Position numbers and translations under genes: made by a program. A DNA stretch of 64,000 nt. Origin: Thraustochytrium sp. TN22. Taxonomy: Eukaryota; Sar; Bigyra; Thraustochytrida; Thraustochytriidae. Shown piece after piece: positions 30,301-40,000 of the stretch (the stretch's first letter is position 1; the number at the start of each line of letters is the position of its first letter). Location of the stretch: positions 1-64,000 of the forward strand of contig JABLUY010000144.1 of assembly GCA_013306675.1 (NCBI GenBank). Reading direction: 5' to 3'. The notes beneath the pieces were generated by a model. That model searched no databases. It had not been told where the DNA came from and saw only the letters and a program-made list of their open reading frames with translations.

Positions 30301-32147
30301 GGCGCCACATAGCCGCGCCGCAGCGGCACGCGCTGTTTGCTGGGCGTCGGGCGTCGCAGGACCACCTGGCCCGCGCTTGGCGCCAACGGCGGAGCGGCGC
30401 TGCCGCTCTTGTGCGCGGCGGCGGCCAGCGTCGCGACTGTGCGCGCCGCATGTCGCGGCGAGTCCCGCACGATGCGCGGCTTACGGACCCACGCCGAGGA
30501 CTCCGGCACGCCGCCGGGCGCACGGCCGGCCGCGCCGCTGGCGTCCGCGGCCAAAGGGCCTGCGCCGGACGAGATGCCACCCGTGTGCTCGGCCGCCTGC
30601 CGCGCCGAGAAACTCAGGCTTTGAAGCGAGCGCCGCTGCAGGTTGCTGAGCTCCTCCTTGGCCGCCGCGTCCAAGGCGTCCACCACCTCCGGTCCGGACT
30701 CGTCGTCTTGAAGACGCGACCCAAACAGGAGCGTCACGGGCGACGGCACAGCCTGACTCTTACGCACCTCCCAGGCAAGCCCCTTGGAGAGTCCGCGTTG
30801 GGGCGCGCTGCCACCGGTACCGTTGGCGCTGTTGGCGCCGCTTTCAGGCGCCGCGGCGCGCTCAAGCGCCGTCTGCGCCTGAATGCGCCTGCGAAGCTCC
30901 TGGAACTCGGTCAGGCAGGAGACCAGCAGCTCCTCCGCTTTTCCGCACTGCTCATCGGAGCTGTCGAACTCGCACATGTAGTACAGTTCGTCGATGGTCC
31001 GGGTCACATTCCGGAAGAGGATGTTCCAGATCTTGACACGCAGCTTCTCGCGGTCCATGGCGTGAATGCGTTCCTGCAGGTCGGCCTGCGCCGGGTCCAG
31101 CGCGCGTCCACGAGCGAGCCGGCTGCCTTCCTTGGCGGCCGCGCGCAGCTCTTCGTCCTCACCGCTGTCCTCGTCCTCCCCTCCCTCGACGCCCACATCA
31201 TGTGCCGCTGCTACGGAGGCCGCTACTGCCCCTGCATGCTGCCGCGCCTCGCCTCGGTCAAACTCGTCCGCACCATTGGATGAGCGCTCGTCGCCTGCTG
31301 CGTCGTCGTTGTTGTTGCCGCCGCACGGCAATCGGCTTCCCTCCCCGCTGCGGGCATCCGCCTGTGGCTGCCTCGTGCAGCGCTCCAATTCGTCTGCGTC
31401 GTCCTTCGCGGAATCTTGCTGCTTTCGCGAGGCCGACGACTTGCCGCGCTTCGCGGACCGGGGAGCCGGCACATGCCACGACACGGCGCTCTTGCTGCCG
31501 TGTGTGCTGAGGGCGGTGCCGCTACCGCTGGTCGTGCGGCTCCGCGTACGCGTCACGCCCGGTCCCTGCGGCAGCCACACGCGCGATGTGCGGCGCGTGG
31601 CGCGCTTCTCGGGCTCGAGCGACTTGCGCCGCGAGCCGCTCTCCGAAGACGATCCAGAAGAGGCCGTCGACGCGTTCCCGGTCTGACTGCTGTAGCTGCC
31701 CCAGCTGCGCCTACGCTCGACCAGGGGCTGAGAATGCAGCCTCTGGCCCATCTGCCGCTGCTGCTGCGGCTGCTGCTGCTGCTGCTGCATCGGACCGCGC
31801 TGTGCCCCCGGCAGCTGCGCTTGCGCCTGCTGCGGCTTCTTCTTCTGCGGCTTGCGGTTGCGCACCTGCGTCCAGACGCCGCCCACGTCCCCGCCGCCCA
31901 GCAGCCCGGACACGGGCGACGCCTCCTCGCGCTCCACCGAGTCGCTGTCCTCGGACGCCGCCGACTGCGCCTCGGGCGGCGTCGGCCCGCGCGCGTCGGC
32001 CTTGGCCGGGGCTGCTCTCGCCGTCGGCATTGCCGCGGTCCTTGTCGCCGCCGCGGCCGTCGCCGCCGTCGCCGTCGTCGCCTCCGCGCCGGTCTCCTCC
32101 TCGTCCTCCAGCGGCGTCAGGAGGAAAAACGAGGGCATGGTCGCCAT
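27330..32147 (-). CDS. SCAPER: SCAPER homologue (S-phase cyclin A-associated protein in the ER)
   Basis: 1605 aa from the ATG at 32147 (MATMPSFFLL), uninterrupted over 4.8 kb. Residues 1-350 are disordered and Ser/Arg-rich. About residues 350-425 (REKLRVKIWNILFRN-type segment, then TIDELYYMCEFDSS and LLVSCLTEFQELRRRI) match the SCAPER N-terminal domain (PF16501). A cysteine cluster CDVCRRRV...HKTCTAC near residue 705 could bind zinc. Residues about 740-955 are a very charged coiled coil (KAEKQIERVEARRLREEDRE type). The remaining 600 residues are helical, ARM-like. Known SCAPER binds cyclin A/CDK2, associates with ER and microtubules, and its loss in humans causes ciliopathy-like disease; recent work links it to ribosome-coupled tubulin mRNA decay. 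The start chosen avoids 65 upstream low-complexity residues. Confidence 0.85.
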   Translation of the reverse strand: MATMPSFFLLTPLEDEEETGAEATTATAATAAAATRTAAMPTARAAPAKADARGPTPPEAQSAASEDSDSVEREEASPVSGLLGGGDVGGVWTQVRNRKPQKKKPQQAQAQLPGAQRGPMQQQQQQPQQQRQMGQRLHSQPLVERRRSWGSYSSQTGNASTASSGSSSESGSRRKSLEPEKRATRRTSRVWLPQGPGVTRTRSRTTSGSGTALSTHGSKSAVSWHVPAPRSAKRGKSSASRKQQDSAKDDADELERCTRQPQADARSGEGSRLPCGGNNNDDAAGDERSSNGADEFDRGEARQHAGAVAASVAAAHDVGVEGGEDEDSGEDEELRAAAKEGSRLARGRALDPAQADLQERIHAMDREKLRVKIWNILFRNVTRTIDELYYMCEFDSSDEQCGKAEELLVSCLTEFQELRRRIQAQTALERAAAPESGANSANGTGGSAPQRGLSKGLAWEVRKSQAVPSPVTLLFGSRLQDDESGPEVVDALDAAAKEELSNLQRRSLQSLSFSARQAAEHTGGISSGAGPLAADASGAAGRAPGGVPESSAWVRKPRIVRDSPRHAARTVATLAAAAHKSGSAAPPLAPSAGQVVLRRPTPSKQRVPLRRGYVAPLEVCTDPEEGMALDEDEDLLDEGSEVPETRSSRGSATPPFSQPRAPVFTFEGLGDVQDSDLRWGDEEVGLTQDAVDQLQKPISPDRKRSCDVCRRRVVPVASEHKTCTACLSKAGMLRTLHQKLSSPERRKPSPSETRRRQVQKQTTARLNREKIDLQRQAKLRLQSSRQEQIAKTKEEVMLAQGRAINERLERAAVAREAKLKSVAKKAEDEARKVNEIQFINEMTEQDRTAQLHKRLEDGEKRRLVFIGSIREKAEKQIERVEARRLREEDRERQLREAMQKRHEEAEKRKAEALEEQRRKLDEASAKVSERRTEMEKEREAKLAAQRERKERAEQERRRLLLAKRTSSRGSNSSPLLAAQDEGAAGPTAGAAAGAPPATAAASTVAAAAVASALAAGAAAAAAGVTEEGGGSGNGGNGGNGVAGTGLLVTAAVGGGLPGSGSRTSSPRTSAEDDAAEKARFAEEVTRSAEEMQTKEKHMKKRARKVKTRIATLCAALPAKATSEAPPSPSHRAQVALDKLQKADDTVATDARLDSVRVLLKLARDGVAGIACPAAAAALVEVCRAEIGRPLQQNAALLSATLEALALQCSAEPVVCETLFEEGLAVPVVDVVVQLLRTPVSKENVRALIHGLDVVARVLECARDAAPARAALGAAYVRLCVYSSLALRAGERGSQVKCGAKWESTGCPAVREAVDFVRVSLRLVESMAGVLLPAGATGPDNHKVHAGKEEVEDADRGAALATLREAMTSSTLFRVVSQLVAAFIAVRGSHAPREVNRQACDAELEAQLRRTATTGLRALNLMACLDLDLMQGVLGSPALPFEFQQLFRDVLAACEDDRGAMPGPPQREWSEDCRRSVGATAAREDLFAELVVFLGLYAQCNERNQESLNWGRAPTPLTRLCSVPFGYFTSPVGKSVLFPTLLAICSNHARAATIVAEEISPDLLTAYLRTRAETSEPPVQALRFPRSLWPEALAFLDADTATDDKR

Positions 32148-32559
32148 CCTGGTGCTCCCGGCGCGAGGCGCGCCGCTCCCCTGGCTCTGCCCTGCGCCCT
32201 GCGCCCGGAGCGAGCGGCTCCTGCGGCCGCCCGGCCCGCCGCCGCACTGCACAGCGTAGCGCCGCCCAGCGCCGCGCCGCGCCGCCCAGCGCAGCCCGCC
32301 CCGCGGAGCTCGGTCTGGCGCATGACGGCGCCGCCGCGGCACCGGGCTGCACGGCCGTTAGGTGGTGTCAGTGGCGCGGCGTCCGGTGGAATCAACCCCA
32401 GCGTTACGGTCTTCTCTCAGACGGTCCGTCACGGTCATCAAGAGCCTCGATGTGATGATCGGCAGCAAGTTGACTCACGGGAGGGCCATGAACGGATGAC
32501 ATTTTTTCTCCTTCTTAGCCTTGGTAGCCTGACTGGCTGGCTGACTGATTGGCCTCACG
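32148..32559. other. Intergenic region between SCAPER and PAN-like gene 1
   Basis: SCAPER leader/promoter (GC-rich, 32148-32340) and the 3' flank of the minus-strand PAN-like gene. Nothing else supported. Confidence 0.4.
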
Positions 32560-33375
32560 TCAGCACGGGTAGGTCGCCTTGTGGTAGCAAACCGCGTAGG
32601 TGTCCTTGGGGGTCTTGTACGCGCCGACGTGGCCGTGATGGAGCTCGCAGATGCCCTTGTAGTCGTGCTTGGAGCCGGCGGCCCACTCATAGCCGGTGCA
32701 GTAGGGGTCCTTCTTGCATAGACGCTTGCACTGGACGCGCGAGCACGGATAGTCCTTGGAGCAGGCGCTGTCGTACTGGCCCGTCCCGTGCGCGCCAGAC
32801 TCGGTCCAGTATTCGCGGCAGTAGCCCTCGCCAACGATGGAGAACTTGGAGCAGGTGCGGGAGAAGTACTCGGTGCACTTGGGCTCGTCGTGTTGCACGC
32901 AGACGTGCGTCGTGCACTCCAGGGGGTCAAACGGCGAGTGCCGCTCGCACGTATTGCACCCGTCGTACCAGACTTTGCAGTCATAGGGCGGCTCCGACTC
33001 GCAGTAGTCCGGGCTCCAGTCCATGCGCCAGCACTTGACATGGTCCTTGGGCTTGTACGCACCCACCTTGCCCGTGTGCAGCTCGCAGAGAGCTTTCTCT
33101 TCTTGGTACTCGATGCCCGTGCAGTCGTTGCGACTCTTGCAAATGGACATGCAGTACTCCACGGGCACGTTCCAGGTCTCGTATTGGCCGGTGCCCCAGG
33201 GCTCATTGAGCTTGTACTCCTCGCGGCAGTAGCCGTCGCCTACGAAGATGAGCTTGCCACAGCTGTTGTGGTTGGGTGTCGGCGTCGCGTGGGCGCTCTG
33301 CTGCACAAGCACGATGATGGCGGTGGCGGCCAGCATCAGGCTGCGTGGGAACGAAAAGGATTTCTTCGAAAGCAT
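32560..33375 (-). CDS. Secreted protein with two PAN/Apple-like Cys-rich modules (paralogue 1)
   Basis: 271 aa, ATG at 33375. Residues 1-30 form a signal peptide. Two related modules follow: A (residues 39-117) and B (175-271). Each opens with C-x-K-[LF]-x-x-VG-x-GYCRE, then GTGQY, a paired cysteine helix (CMSICKSRNDC / CKRLCKKDPYC), a TGIEY / TGYEW strand, CELH and GAYK. This is the spacing of PAN/Apple-type adhesion modules. Between them is a small domain with WYDGCNTCER and further cysteines (residues 133-167). Such modules bind proteins or carbohydrates outside the cell; the ligand is unknown. The gene 1 kb upstream on the same strand encodes a paralogue with the same three-part order, so this is a tandem duplication. 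Confidence 0.82.
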   Translation of the reverse strand: MLSKKSFSFPRSLMLAATAIIVLVQQSAHATPTPNHNSCGKLIFVGDGYCREEYKLNEPWGTGQYETWNVPVEYCMSICKSRNDCTGIEYQEEKALCELHTGKVGAYKPKDHVKCWRMDWSPDYCESEPPYDCKVWYDGCNTCERHSPFDPLECTTHVCVQHDEPKCTEYFSRTCSKFSIVGEGYCREYWTESGAHGTGQYDSACSKDYPCSRVQCKRLCKKDPYCTGYEWAAGSKHDYKGICELHHGHVGAYKTPKDTYAVCYHKATYPC

Positions 33376-33487
33376 CCTGACAGCGCTTTGCGCGAGGGTA
33401 CAACGCTTTGTCTGTAAAGTGGACCTCAGACGCAGAGGCTTCTTTGCTGTTGTTGGTTTTTGGCGCCAGCGATGTGGTTCTGGACAT

Positions 33488-33590
33488 CAAGCTCGCCGCG
33501 ACGCTGCTCGTTCGCGACGCGAAGCATTCGCCTAACTTCAAGCTCGCCACGAAGCTGCTCGTTTGCGACGCGAAGCATTTGCCAAGCTCT
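33488..33590. repeat. Imperfect 51-bp tandem duplication
   Basis: Two copies starting at CAAGCTCGCC (33488 and 33539) share CTGCTCGTT, GCGACGCGAAGCATT and flanking bases with a few substitutions. Confidence 0.8.
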
Positions 33591-33967
33591 CTGGCCGCAC
33601 GCCGGCACCGATGTAGGGGGCGCGACGCGCTTCGTGAGCTTTCCCATCGGCCCGCGCCTGGCTCCAAGTGCCGGATGGATGCACGTCGCAAAAAGATCGC
33701 GACGCGGTCGCACCTGTCCCAGTCCCACGTGCGCCGCTTCTGGGCGTGCCCCTGCACTGCCCAGCTGCCCACGATCGCCACGCGGCCCAGCGTCGCCGGC
33801 GTGACGTCTCACGGTCATGGCACGGAACCGGACTCCCGGAGTACGAAGGGACCACCGCAGGATGTCCTGTGGAGACGGGGCGGGTTGATCACAGAGTAGG
33901 CGCGCTCGTGCATGTAGCCGGAAAGGGCCAGCGAAGGCGGAGGGAGGATACGCGTCGCGGCCCGGAA

Positions 33968-34054
33968 CAAGCCGGAGGCGTCGCGGAGCGGCGCATCAAG
34001 CCGGAGGCGTTGCGGAGCGGCACATCAAGCCTGAGGCGTCGCGGAGCGGCGCGT
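33968..34054. repeat. 29-bp tandem repeat, three copies
   Basis: Copies start at 33968, 33997 and 34026 with core CAAGCCGGAGGCGTCGCGGA; one to three substitutions separate them. Confidence 0.85.
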
Positions 34055-34389
34055 CCGCCACTTGGAGCCAGACGACAGGAGCCGGCGGTCAAGCCGGGCG
34101 GCTGACTCGACGGGCGAGCGTGTGTCTCCTGAGGCTCCTGACTCAGAGGCTCCCTTTTCTCCCTCTCGTTCTCTTGCTCGCTCTCTGTTCAAGGTGAGGC
34201 GAAGAAATCATTCTTCTTCAAGTTTGCTTTTCATAAAGGTCACCGTTCCAGCCAGTGGTGGCCGCGAAAAGTTGGGGCGTAGGCTGCGCCTACGTGGATT
34301 TCTATTGTTTGGAGGGGAATACAAAAGGACCCAGCCGATTGTTGCAGCTGACTCACGGACTCACCGAGGCAGGCAGCTAGGAGCTCTTC

Positions 34390-35229
34390 TTAGCATTTGT
34401 GCAGGCGACGGCGGTAACAAGAGGCGAAGCCCTTGGCGCGCGGCTTGTATGCACTGACCTCGCCGTAGTGCAGCTCGCAGATGCCCTGCGTAGAGGTCTT
34501 GCGGTCGGCAAACCATTCAAAGCCGACGCAGCTACTGTCGGCCATGCAGGCATCCTGGCAGCGCGTTCGTGCGCATGGGTTGTGTCTGGTGCAGAGCGTG
34601 TCAAAATCACCCGTGCCCTCGACGCCGTAGATGGTCCAGCGTTCGCGACAGAAACCCGGGCCGACGAGGTCGAACTTCTCGCAGTAGCCACGGAACTCCT
34701 CGCGGCAGGTGGCGTCCTCATACTGTGGACAGTGCAGGCTACTGCAGGCGAAGTCATCCGTGGCGTCCTCGCGCTCGCAGGTATTGCAGCCGTCGAACCA
34801 AACGCGACACGAGGTGGGCACCTCGGTTGTGTCGAGCACCTCGTCGCACTTGGCGGTCCACTTCAAACGCCAGCACTTGGTATGGTCCGCCGCCTCGTAC
34901 GCGTAGATGGGCGTTTGGTGGACCTCGCAGGTGCGCGAAGCGTCGTTATACTCGATGGCTGTGCACGAGGTGCTCTCCTTGCACAGCGTCTTGCACTGCG
35001 CAAGCGAGACGTTCTCGTGCTGCTTAAAGGTGCCCTCGCCGCGCGCCTCGTCCGCGCGGTACTCCTCGCGGCACAGACCGTCGCCCACGAGGCTGAAACT
35101 CGCGCACAGCGCCGGCGTCTCGTCCAGGTCCTCCTCGAGCCGCCTCGCAAAGGATGCTCGCGTCTGTGCCGCACCGCCTGCCCAAGTCGCAAGGGTGAGC
35201 GCCGCCACGATCATCTTGGCCGCGCTCAT
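34390..35229 (-). CDS. Secreted protein with two PAN/Apple-like Cys-rich modules (paralogue 2)
   Basis: 279 aa from the ATG at 35229 (MSAAKMIVAALTLATWAGG, a signal peptide); the in-frame stretch upstream is Glu/Arg low complexity. The layout equals paralogue 1. Module A has SLVGDGLCREEY, GTFKQH, CKTLCKESTSC, TAIEYND, CEVHQ. The linker has CRVWFDGCNTCERED. Module B has DLVGPGFCRERW, GTGDFD, CQDACMADSSC, VGFEWFAD, CELHYGEVSAYK. Cysteine positions are conserved between paralogues while other residues differ widely, so the duplication is old and constrained by disulfides. It is probably a surface adhesion or scaffold protein. No membrane anchor is seen after the signal peptide. Confidence 0.82.
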   Translation of the reverse strand: MSAAKMIVAALTLATWAGGAAQTRASFARRLEEDLDETPALCASFSLVGDGLCREEYRADEARGEGTFKQHENVSLAQCKTLCKESTSCTAIEYNDASRTCEVHQTPIYAYEAADHTKCWRLKWTAKCDEVLDTTEVPTSCRVWFDGCNTCEREDATDDFACSSLHCPQYEDATCREEFRGYCEKFDLVGPGFCRERWTIYGVEGTGDFDTLCTRHNPCARTRCQDACMADSSCVGFEWFADRKTSTQGICELHYGEVSAYKPRAKGFASCYRRRLHKC

Positions 35230-37035
35230 GCTCTCGACGCGCCTCGCCTTTTCCTCCTCCTCCTCCTCCGACCTCTCTCTCTCTCCCTCGCTCGCAGCGC
35301 CTTCAAGCAGCTGCAGCCACGAATCGTGTTTGCAAAGCCTCCAGGACCGGCGTTGAGTAGCACCTGCAGCGGCGGCGTGGACCCTCGAACATCTGCCAGG
35401 GAGCGAAGTCGGTCGCTCTCGCGCCCGCGCCCCTGTGGAAGAAGAAGTTGGAAGGTAAGTTAGCACCTGCTTCCGCCGCCCGCGCCCGGGAGGCGAAGGA
35501 GCTTGCGGGATGCCAGGGATGGGCTCGTCAGGAGGCCGAGTTCCGCACGCTCCAGCCAGCTAGCTAGCTAGCTAGCTAGCTCTAAAGTAGCGGGCCGACG
35601 ACGTAGCGCTTGAGGTGCTTCGACCCTCACGGCCGCGGCCTCGCGCTGCGCTAGGGAGCTCCTCGGGCCCGAGCTTCTTCGCGAGCGTGGCCGGCACCGG
35701 TGCGCCATCTTTGGATGATCTCCCCCCTCCATCTTGGATCCTGACATCCTCTCCGATCTGACGCCGCCGTGGCCAGAATCACTGGCGATGGCTGGCAGTG
35801 CCGGCGCCGAGTCCGAGTCCGCCGCCGCGGGCCGTCGGCGAGGACCCGGCCACAGCCCGCGGACCCGGAGCGTAGCCGCCGCAGCGTACTACTAGTAGTA
35901 GCGCAGCGCCTGCGGGGACCCTGTATCCGCGGGTGGCTCAGGCTGCGCCGCCGCCGCCGCGCCGCGCCGCGCCACGCCTGCCTCGCAGACCGTCAGACGC
36001 CGCCCAAACTTGCGTCACCGCGCCGCCTGCGCGGCGCCGCGCATCCAGCGTGGACCGTCGGCGGCGGCTCGCGTTTCCGAGCCTCGCAGCCGGAGCTGAG
36101 ATGGCTCACACGGCCGACACGAGTCGGAGCGGCCGGCCCGTGCAAGGGGCGCCGTGCACGCGCCGCACAGCTTGAGCGCCGCGCCGAGCGAGGCCGCCGA
36201 GTCGAGCGAGCGTCTGACTCCGGATCCTTGCCAGGCATGTCAGACGCGGGAAGTGATCCATAGTCAATCCAACAGCAGCCTGCAGCCTGCCCGCCCTGAA
36301 GCTTGTAGCGCGGACTCGATTTCGGCGGCGCTTCCGCGCTTGGCGAGGCTGCCCTGCAGCGGCTGGCTCGACCAGGCAGGATCCGGAGCAAATGGGCCTG
36401 CAAGCGCTGGCAGGCCAGCTAGCTAGCTAGCTTTCTTAGAGGCTCGATCGCGCCGGTCGTGCTGGTGCGGGTCTTGGCACCGACCAGCGACGGACTTGCT
36501 CCCGGGCTGGCGGTGGCGGTCCGGGAGGATGTCGAGAGGATCGATCACCTCTGGCACTGCGTGTGAGTGAAGCTCGTGTGCTCGTGTCGGCGCAAGCATG
36601 GCCTCGAGACAGTGTCAGAAGCGTGGCGGAGAGGCCGCACGCACGAACTCTGGGACTCGCGAGTGAGGGTTGGGCAGCAAGCAGATTCCCTTGAATTCGT
36701 GTCCTAACAGTGAAGCTAAGAATGAATGAGTGACTCCGAGTCGGAGTGAGTGAGTGTCGGTGTCGGTGAGGCATTGTTAGAGATGAATGTGAATGCCAAC
36801 GCAAAGAGCGCATTAGAGTCAGTGGCACTCACAGTCAGGTACAAAGGCGCCAGCTTGAACGCTCAGCTCTCAAGCTGGCAGCGTGTGAGTCGCAGGCTGA
36901 TCCGAAGACCGCTTTGGAAGTCGCTTTACAGGCCGGGCGGTCCACCTCGCTCCTCAAGAGAAAGTTCACCTCGCTCCTCAAGAGGAAGCTAACAAACAAT
37001 AGGCCTAGGCCTGAGTTTTAGAGAAGTTTACATCA
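35230..37035. other. Long intergenic region
   Basis: 1.8 kb between PAN-like gene 2 (start) and the LRR-IQ-WW gene (end), both on the minus strand. It contains GCTA runs (about 35558-35582 and 36418-36431), a (GAGT)-like stretch around 36730-36770, and a 24-bp tandem duplication (CACCTCGCTCCTCAAGAG at 36943 and 36967). ORFs here have no protein-like features. An unannotated leader exon or ncRNA cannot be excluded. Confidence 0.45.
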
Positions 37036-40000
37036 TCAGTTGGCGCCGTCATAGGCAGGCACGAGGGCTGGGTCGATACCTGCAGGCAACTCCCAAAGGG
37101 TCTCGCCGGTGACGGTGTCATAGTAATAGGGGAGCTGGTTCGCCTGATCGAAGAGCGCCAAGAAGCGCCCAGGGTCAGTCGCAGAAGAGGAAGTGGACGT
37201 GGACGTGTTGGTAAGCGAGGACGCCGCGGACTCGAGCTGCTGGCGCGTGTCGACGGTGCCGGCGGACTCGAGTTGCTGACGCAGCTGAGAAGAGGTCTCG
37301 AGCGGGCGTGTCTCGGAAGCGGCGGCAGAGCGCGCGCGCTGCATGTTGGCAACGCGTAGGTGGCGGAACATGACCCAGGAGTCATTGTGAGCGTCGTAGA
37401 CCTGCACGTAAGCCTCGTCCTCGTGCATGTGGAGCCACATGTGGTCTTGGTGGAAGGAGTCGGCCAAGAAGGTGTAGAACTCGACGCGATGCTTGACCTT
37501 CTTCCGGTTGTAGGTGGCAATGAGGCCTTCGCGCCAGGTCTGCACGGAGACGTCAAAAACGCGCACGAAGCAGCCCACGAGGGACTGCTCAAACTCGTCG
37601 CCGGCAAATTTGTCCCAGGCGCGCAGGTTGCGGCTAGGCGAGAAGTAGAAGACGCGCCGGGCGTCAGGGTCCCAGTGCTCCTGCCAGTCGTCGTCCTCGT
37701 CGCTCTCGATATAGCCGCCGAGCTCACGCAGCGCGTCCTCCTCGGAGGCGGAGTCGCGCTCGAGGCCGAGCTGGCGCAGGTAGAGGCGGCGCTCGATCTT
37801 GGCCTCGGCGCGGGCGTGCGCGTCGTCACTTCGGGAACGCACGCGGTCTCGGACCATCTGGAAGCGCAGGTCGCGCCAGTGCAGCACGCGACGCGCGCGC
37901 ACAAGGCCCTGGATTTTGGCCGCAGCCTGCATGCGGCGCTCGTGTTGGCACTTGCGGACCTCAAATGCGATGCGTCCCAGGTGGCCGCGGGCCACGCGCT
38001 GCATGTTGCGGGCGGCCGCGGCAAGACGTGCTTGCTCAGCGACGTGGTTGCGAAGGCAGTCGCGGTAAATTCTGCGGCCGATGACGCCACGCGCGATGCG
38101 CTGAATGGCCGTGGCGGCGCGCAGCTCCTTGGCGTACTTGCGCTTGAAGCGCTGCGAGAGGCGCTTCACGCGCAGGCGCGCGAGCTTGATGCGGAGATTG
38201 CGCTGGATGAGCACGCTGGCGTAGCGCATGTCGCGGCTGCGCTGCAGGAGCTCCTCGCGGCGCGCGGCGTTGAGCGTGTTGGAAATGCAGCGCCGCACGA
38301 GCGCCTGCATGCGCACCACGGCGGCGCTGCGCGCCTCCTCCCAGCGGTCCTCGCGCAGTTGCACGATGACCGCAACCACCTCCGGGTTGCGCTCGCGCGT
38401 CTTCGCGCCCCGGAAGGCCGCCTGCAGCTTGACTGCGTAGCGCGTGTTGCGCCGCTCCCAGTCCCGCTGCGCCTGGCGCACGGCGCGCACAAGCCGCGCG
38501 GCACGGGCGCGCCACTGACGCTGCACCATGAGGGCTGCGTCGGTTTGCGCGCGCCGGAGCAGCAACCGCGCGTAGAGGGCGCGTCCTTGGCTCCCACGCA
38601 GCCAGCGTTGGAGGAGGCCCGCTGCCTCCTGCTCCCGGCGCTCCCGGGCCTCGCGTCGCAGGCGCAGGCGCGTGCCGTGGGCGCGCAACACGGCCGCCAC
38701 GCGGCGCGCAGCGTCGTCTTGCACCATCTGCAGCTGTGCCTCGAGCTTGAGGCGCGCGGCGCGGTCGCGTGGCTTGAAGCCCGTGTAGCTCTTGGCGAGC
38801 TCCACGAAGGGCAAGCCGCGCAGCATCTCCTGCAAGCCCTCGGCCGAGATGCGCTCGCAGCCTGTCACGTTGAGAATCTGCAGCGCCTTGTTGTTGCGCG
38901 CCACGAAGTAAATGCCCATCTCCGAAACTTCCACGCAGCCGGCCAGGTTGAGCGCCTGCAGCCGCGTCGCGTCCGCGCAGAGCGCCTGCAAGCCGTGGTC
39001 CGTGACGCGCGCGCACCGAGCCAGGTTCACGGACCGCAGGTCAGTGCAGTTTGTGCCCAGCGCGCGCAGCGCCGGGTCGCCGATCAGCGTGCATGCCGCC
39101 AGGTGCAGAATTTGCAGGCCGCGGCAGCCGGCGGCCAGGTCCGCGATGCCACGGTCCGTGATCTGCGAGCACCGCGAGAAGTTCACAAACTGGAGCCGAT
39201 GGCACTTGCGTCCGAGCGCCGCCAGCCCCCTGTCGCGCATGCGCGGGCAGCCCTCGGCGCTCAGTGAGCGCAGCGCGCTGCACGCGCTGCTGGCGGCGCC
39301 CGAGACACCGGCCAGCCACATGAGCGCGTCCTCGCTCAGGTCGGGGCACTCCGAGATGTCTAATGCCGTCAGCGACCGGTGCGTGCCGACCGCCACGGCG
39401 CGCATCGCGCCGTTGGTCAGTCGCGGGCACGCGCGGAACACGAGGTGAGTCAGGCAGAAGAAGCGCGCCGTCAGCATCGACACCATCTCGTCCGTCAGCG
39501 GACTCTCTGAAAGATCGATCTGCTGGAGGCGCTCGCCGAATCCTAGCGCCACAGCGCGCAGCCCTGGCACCGACACGCGCTGCCACCCGGCCAGGTTGAG
39601 CCGCACCACTTGAGGACACAGGCTCCCCATCTCCCACAGCAGCTGGTCGCTCGACGTATTGATGTGCTTACGCAGATCCAGCTCCGCTGGGTCCACCTGC
39701 TCGTCGCGCAGCGCTTCGAACACGCTCATGGTCGCGCGCAGCCCGCTCTCCCGCGCGCGCTCCTGCTCCTCCACCGTCATGTACACGGAGGCGGAGGCCG
39801 ACGAGACGTCCTCGTCCACCTCGGGTCGCTCGCGCGCATGCTGCTGCCCGCCACGCTCGGCTGGCCGCGCGCGCTTGCGCCGCGGTCGCCGCCCCGGCGA
39901 GTGCGGTGCCGCCCGCGCGCGTAGCTCGCGCAGCCGTGTCTGGCTCTTGTCCTGCGCCAGCACGAGGCTGTCGAAGGCCTCCACCTCATCGCGGGGCACC

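Larger units (their letters stand above)
33376..34389. other. Intergenic region between the two PAN-like paralogues
   Basis: About 1 kb with two small tandem repeats (a 51-bp pair at 33488-33590 and a 29-bp triplet at 33968-34054). Short ORFs on both strands have no protein-like signature, and I find no remnant of a third PAN-like copy. Confidence 0.5.

Noticed and set aside
29442-31283. 613-aa plus-strand ORF
   Set aside because: Antisense shadow of the SCAPER coding sequence; Leu/Arg-rich composition expected from reading a GC-biased gene backwards.
35230-37035. Possible tRNA, ncRNA or extra gene in the 1.8-kb gap
   Set aside because: I looked for tRNA A/B-box patterns and protein-like ORFs and found none that hold up.
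37360-39267. 635-aa plus-strand ORF
   Set aside because: Antisense shadow of the LRR-IQ-WW gene, whose domains are unmistakable on the minus strand.
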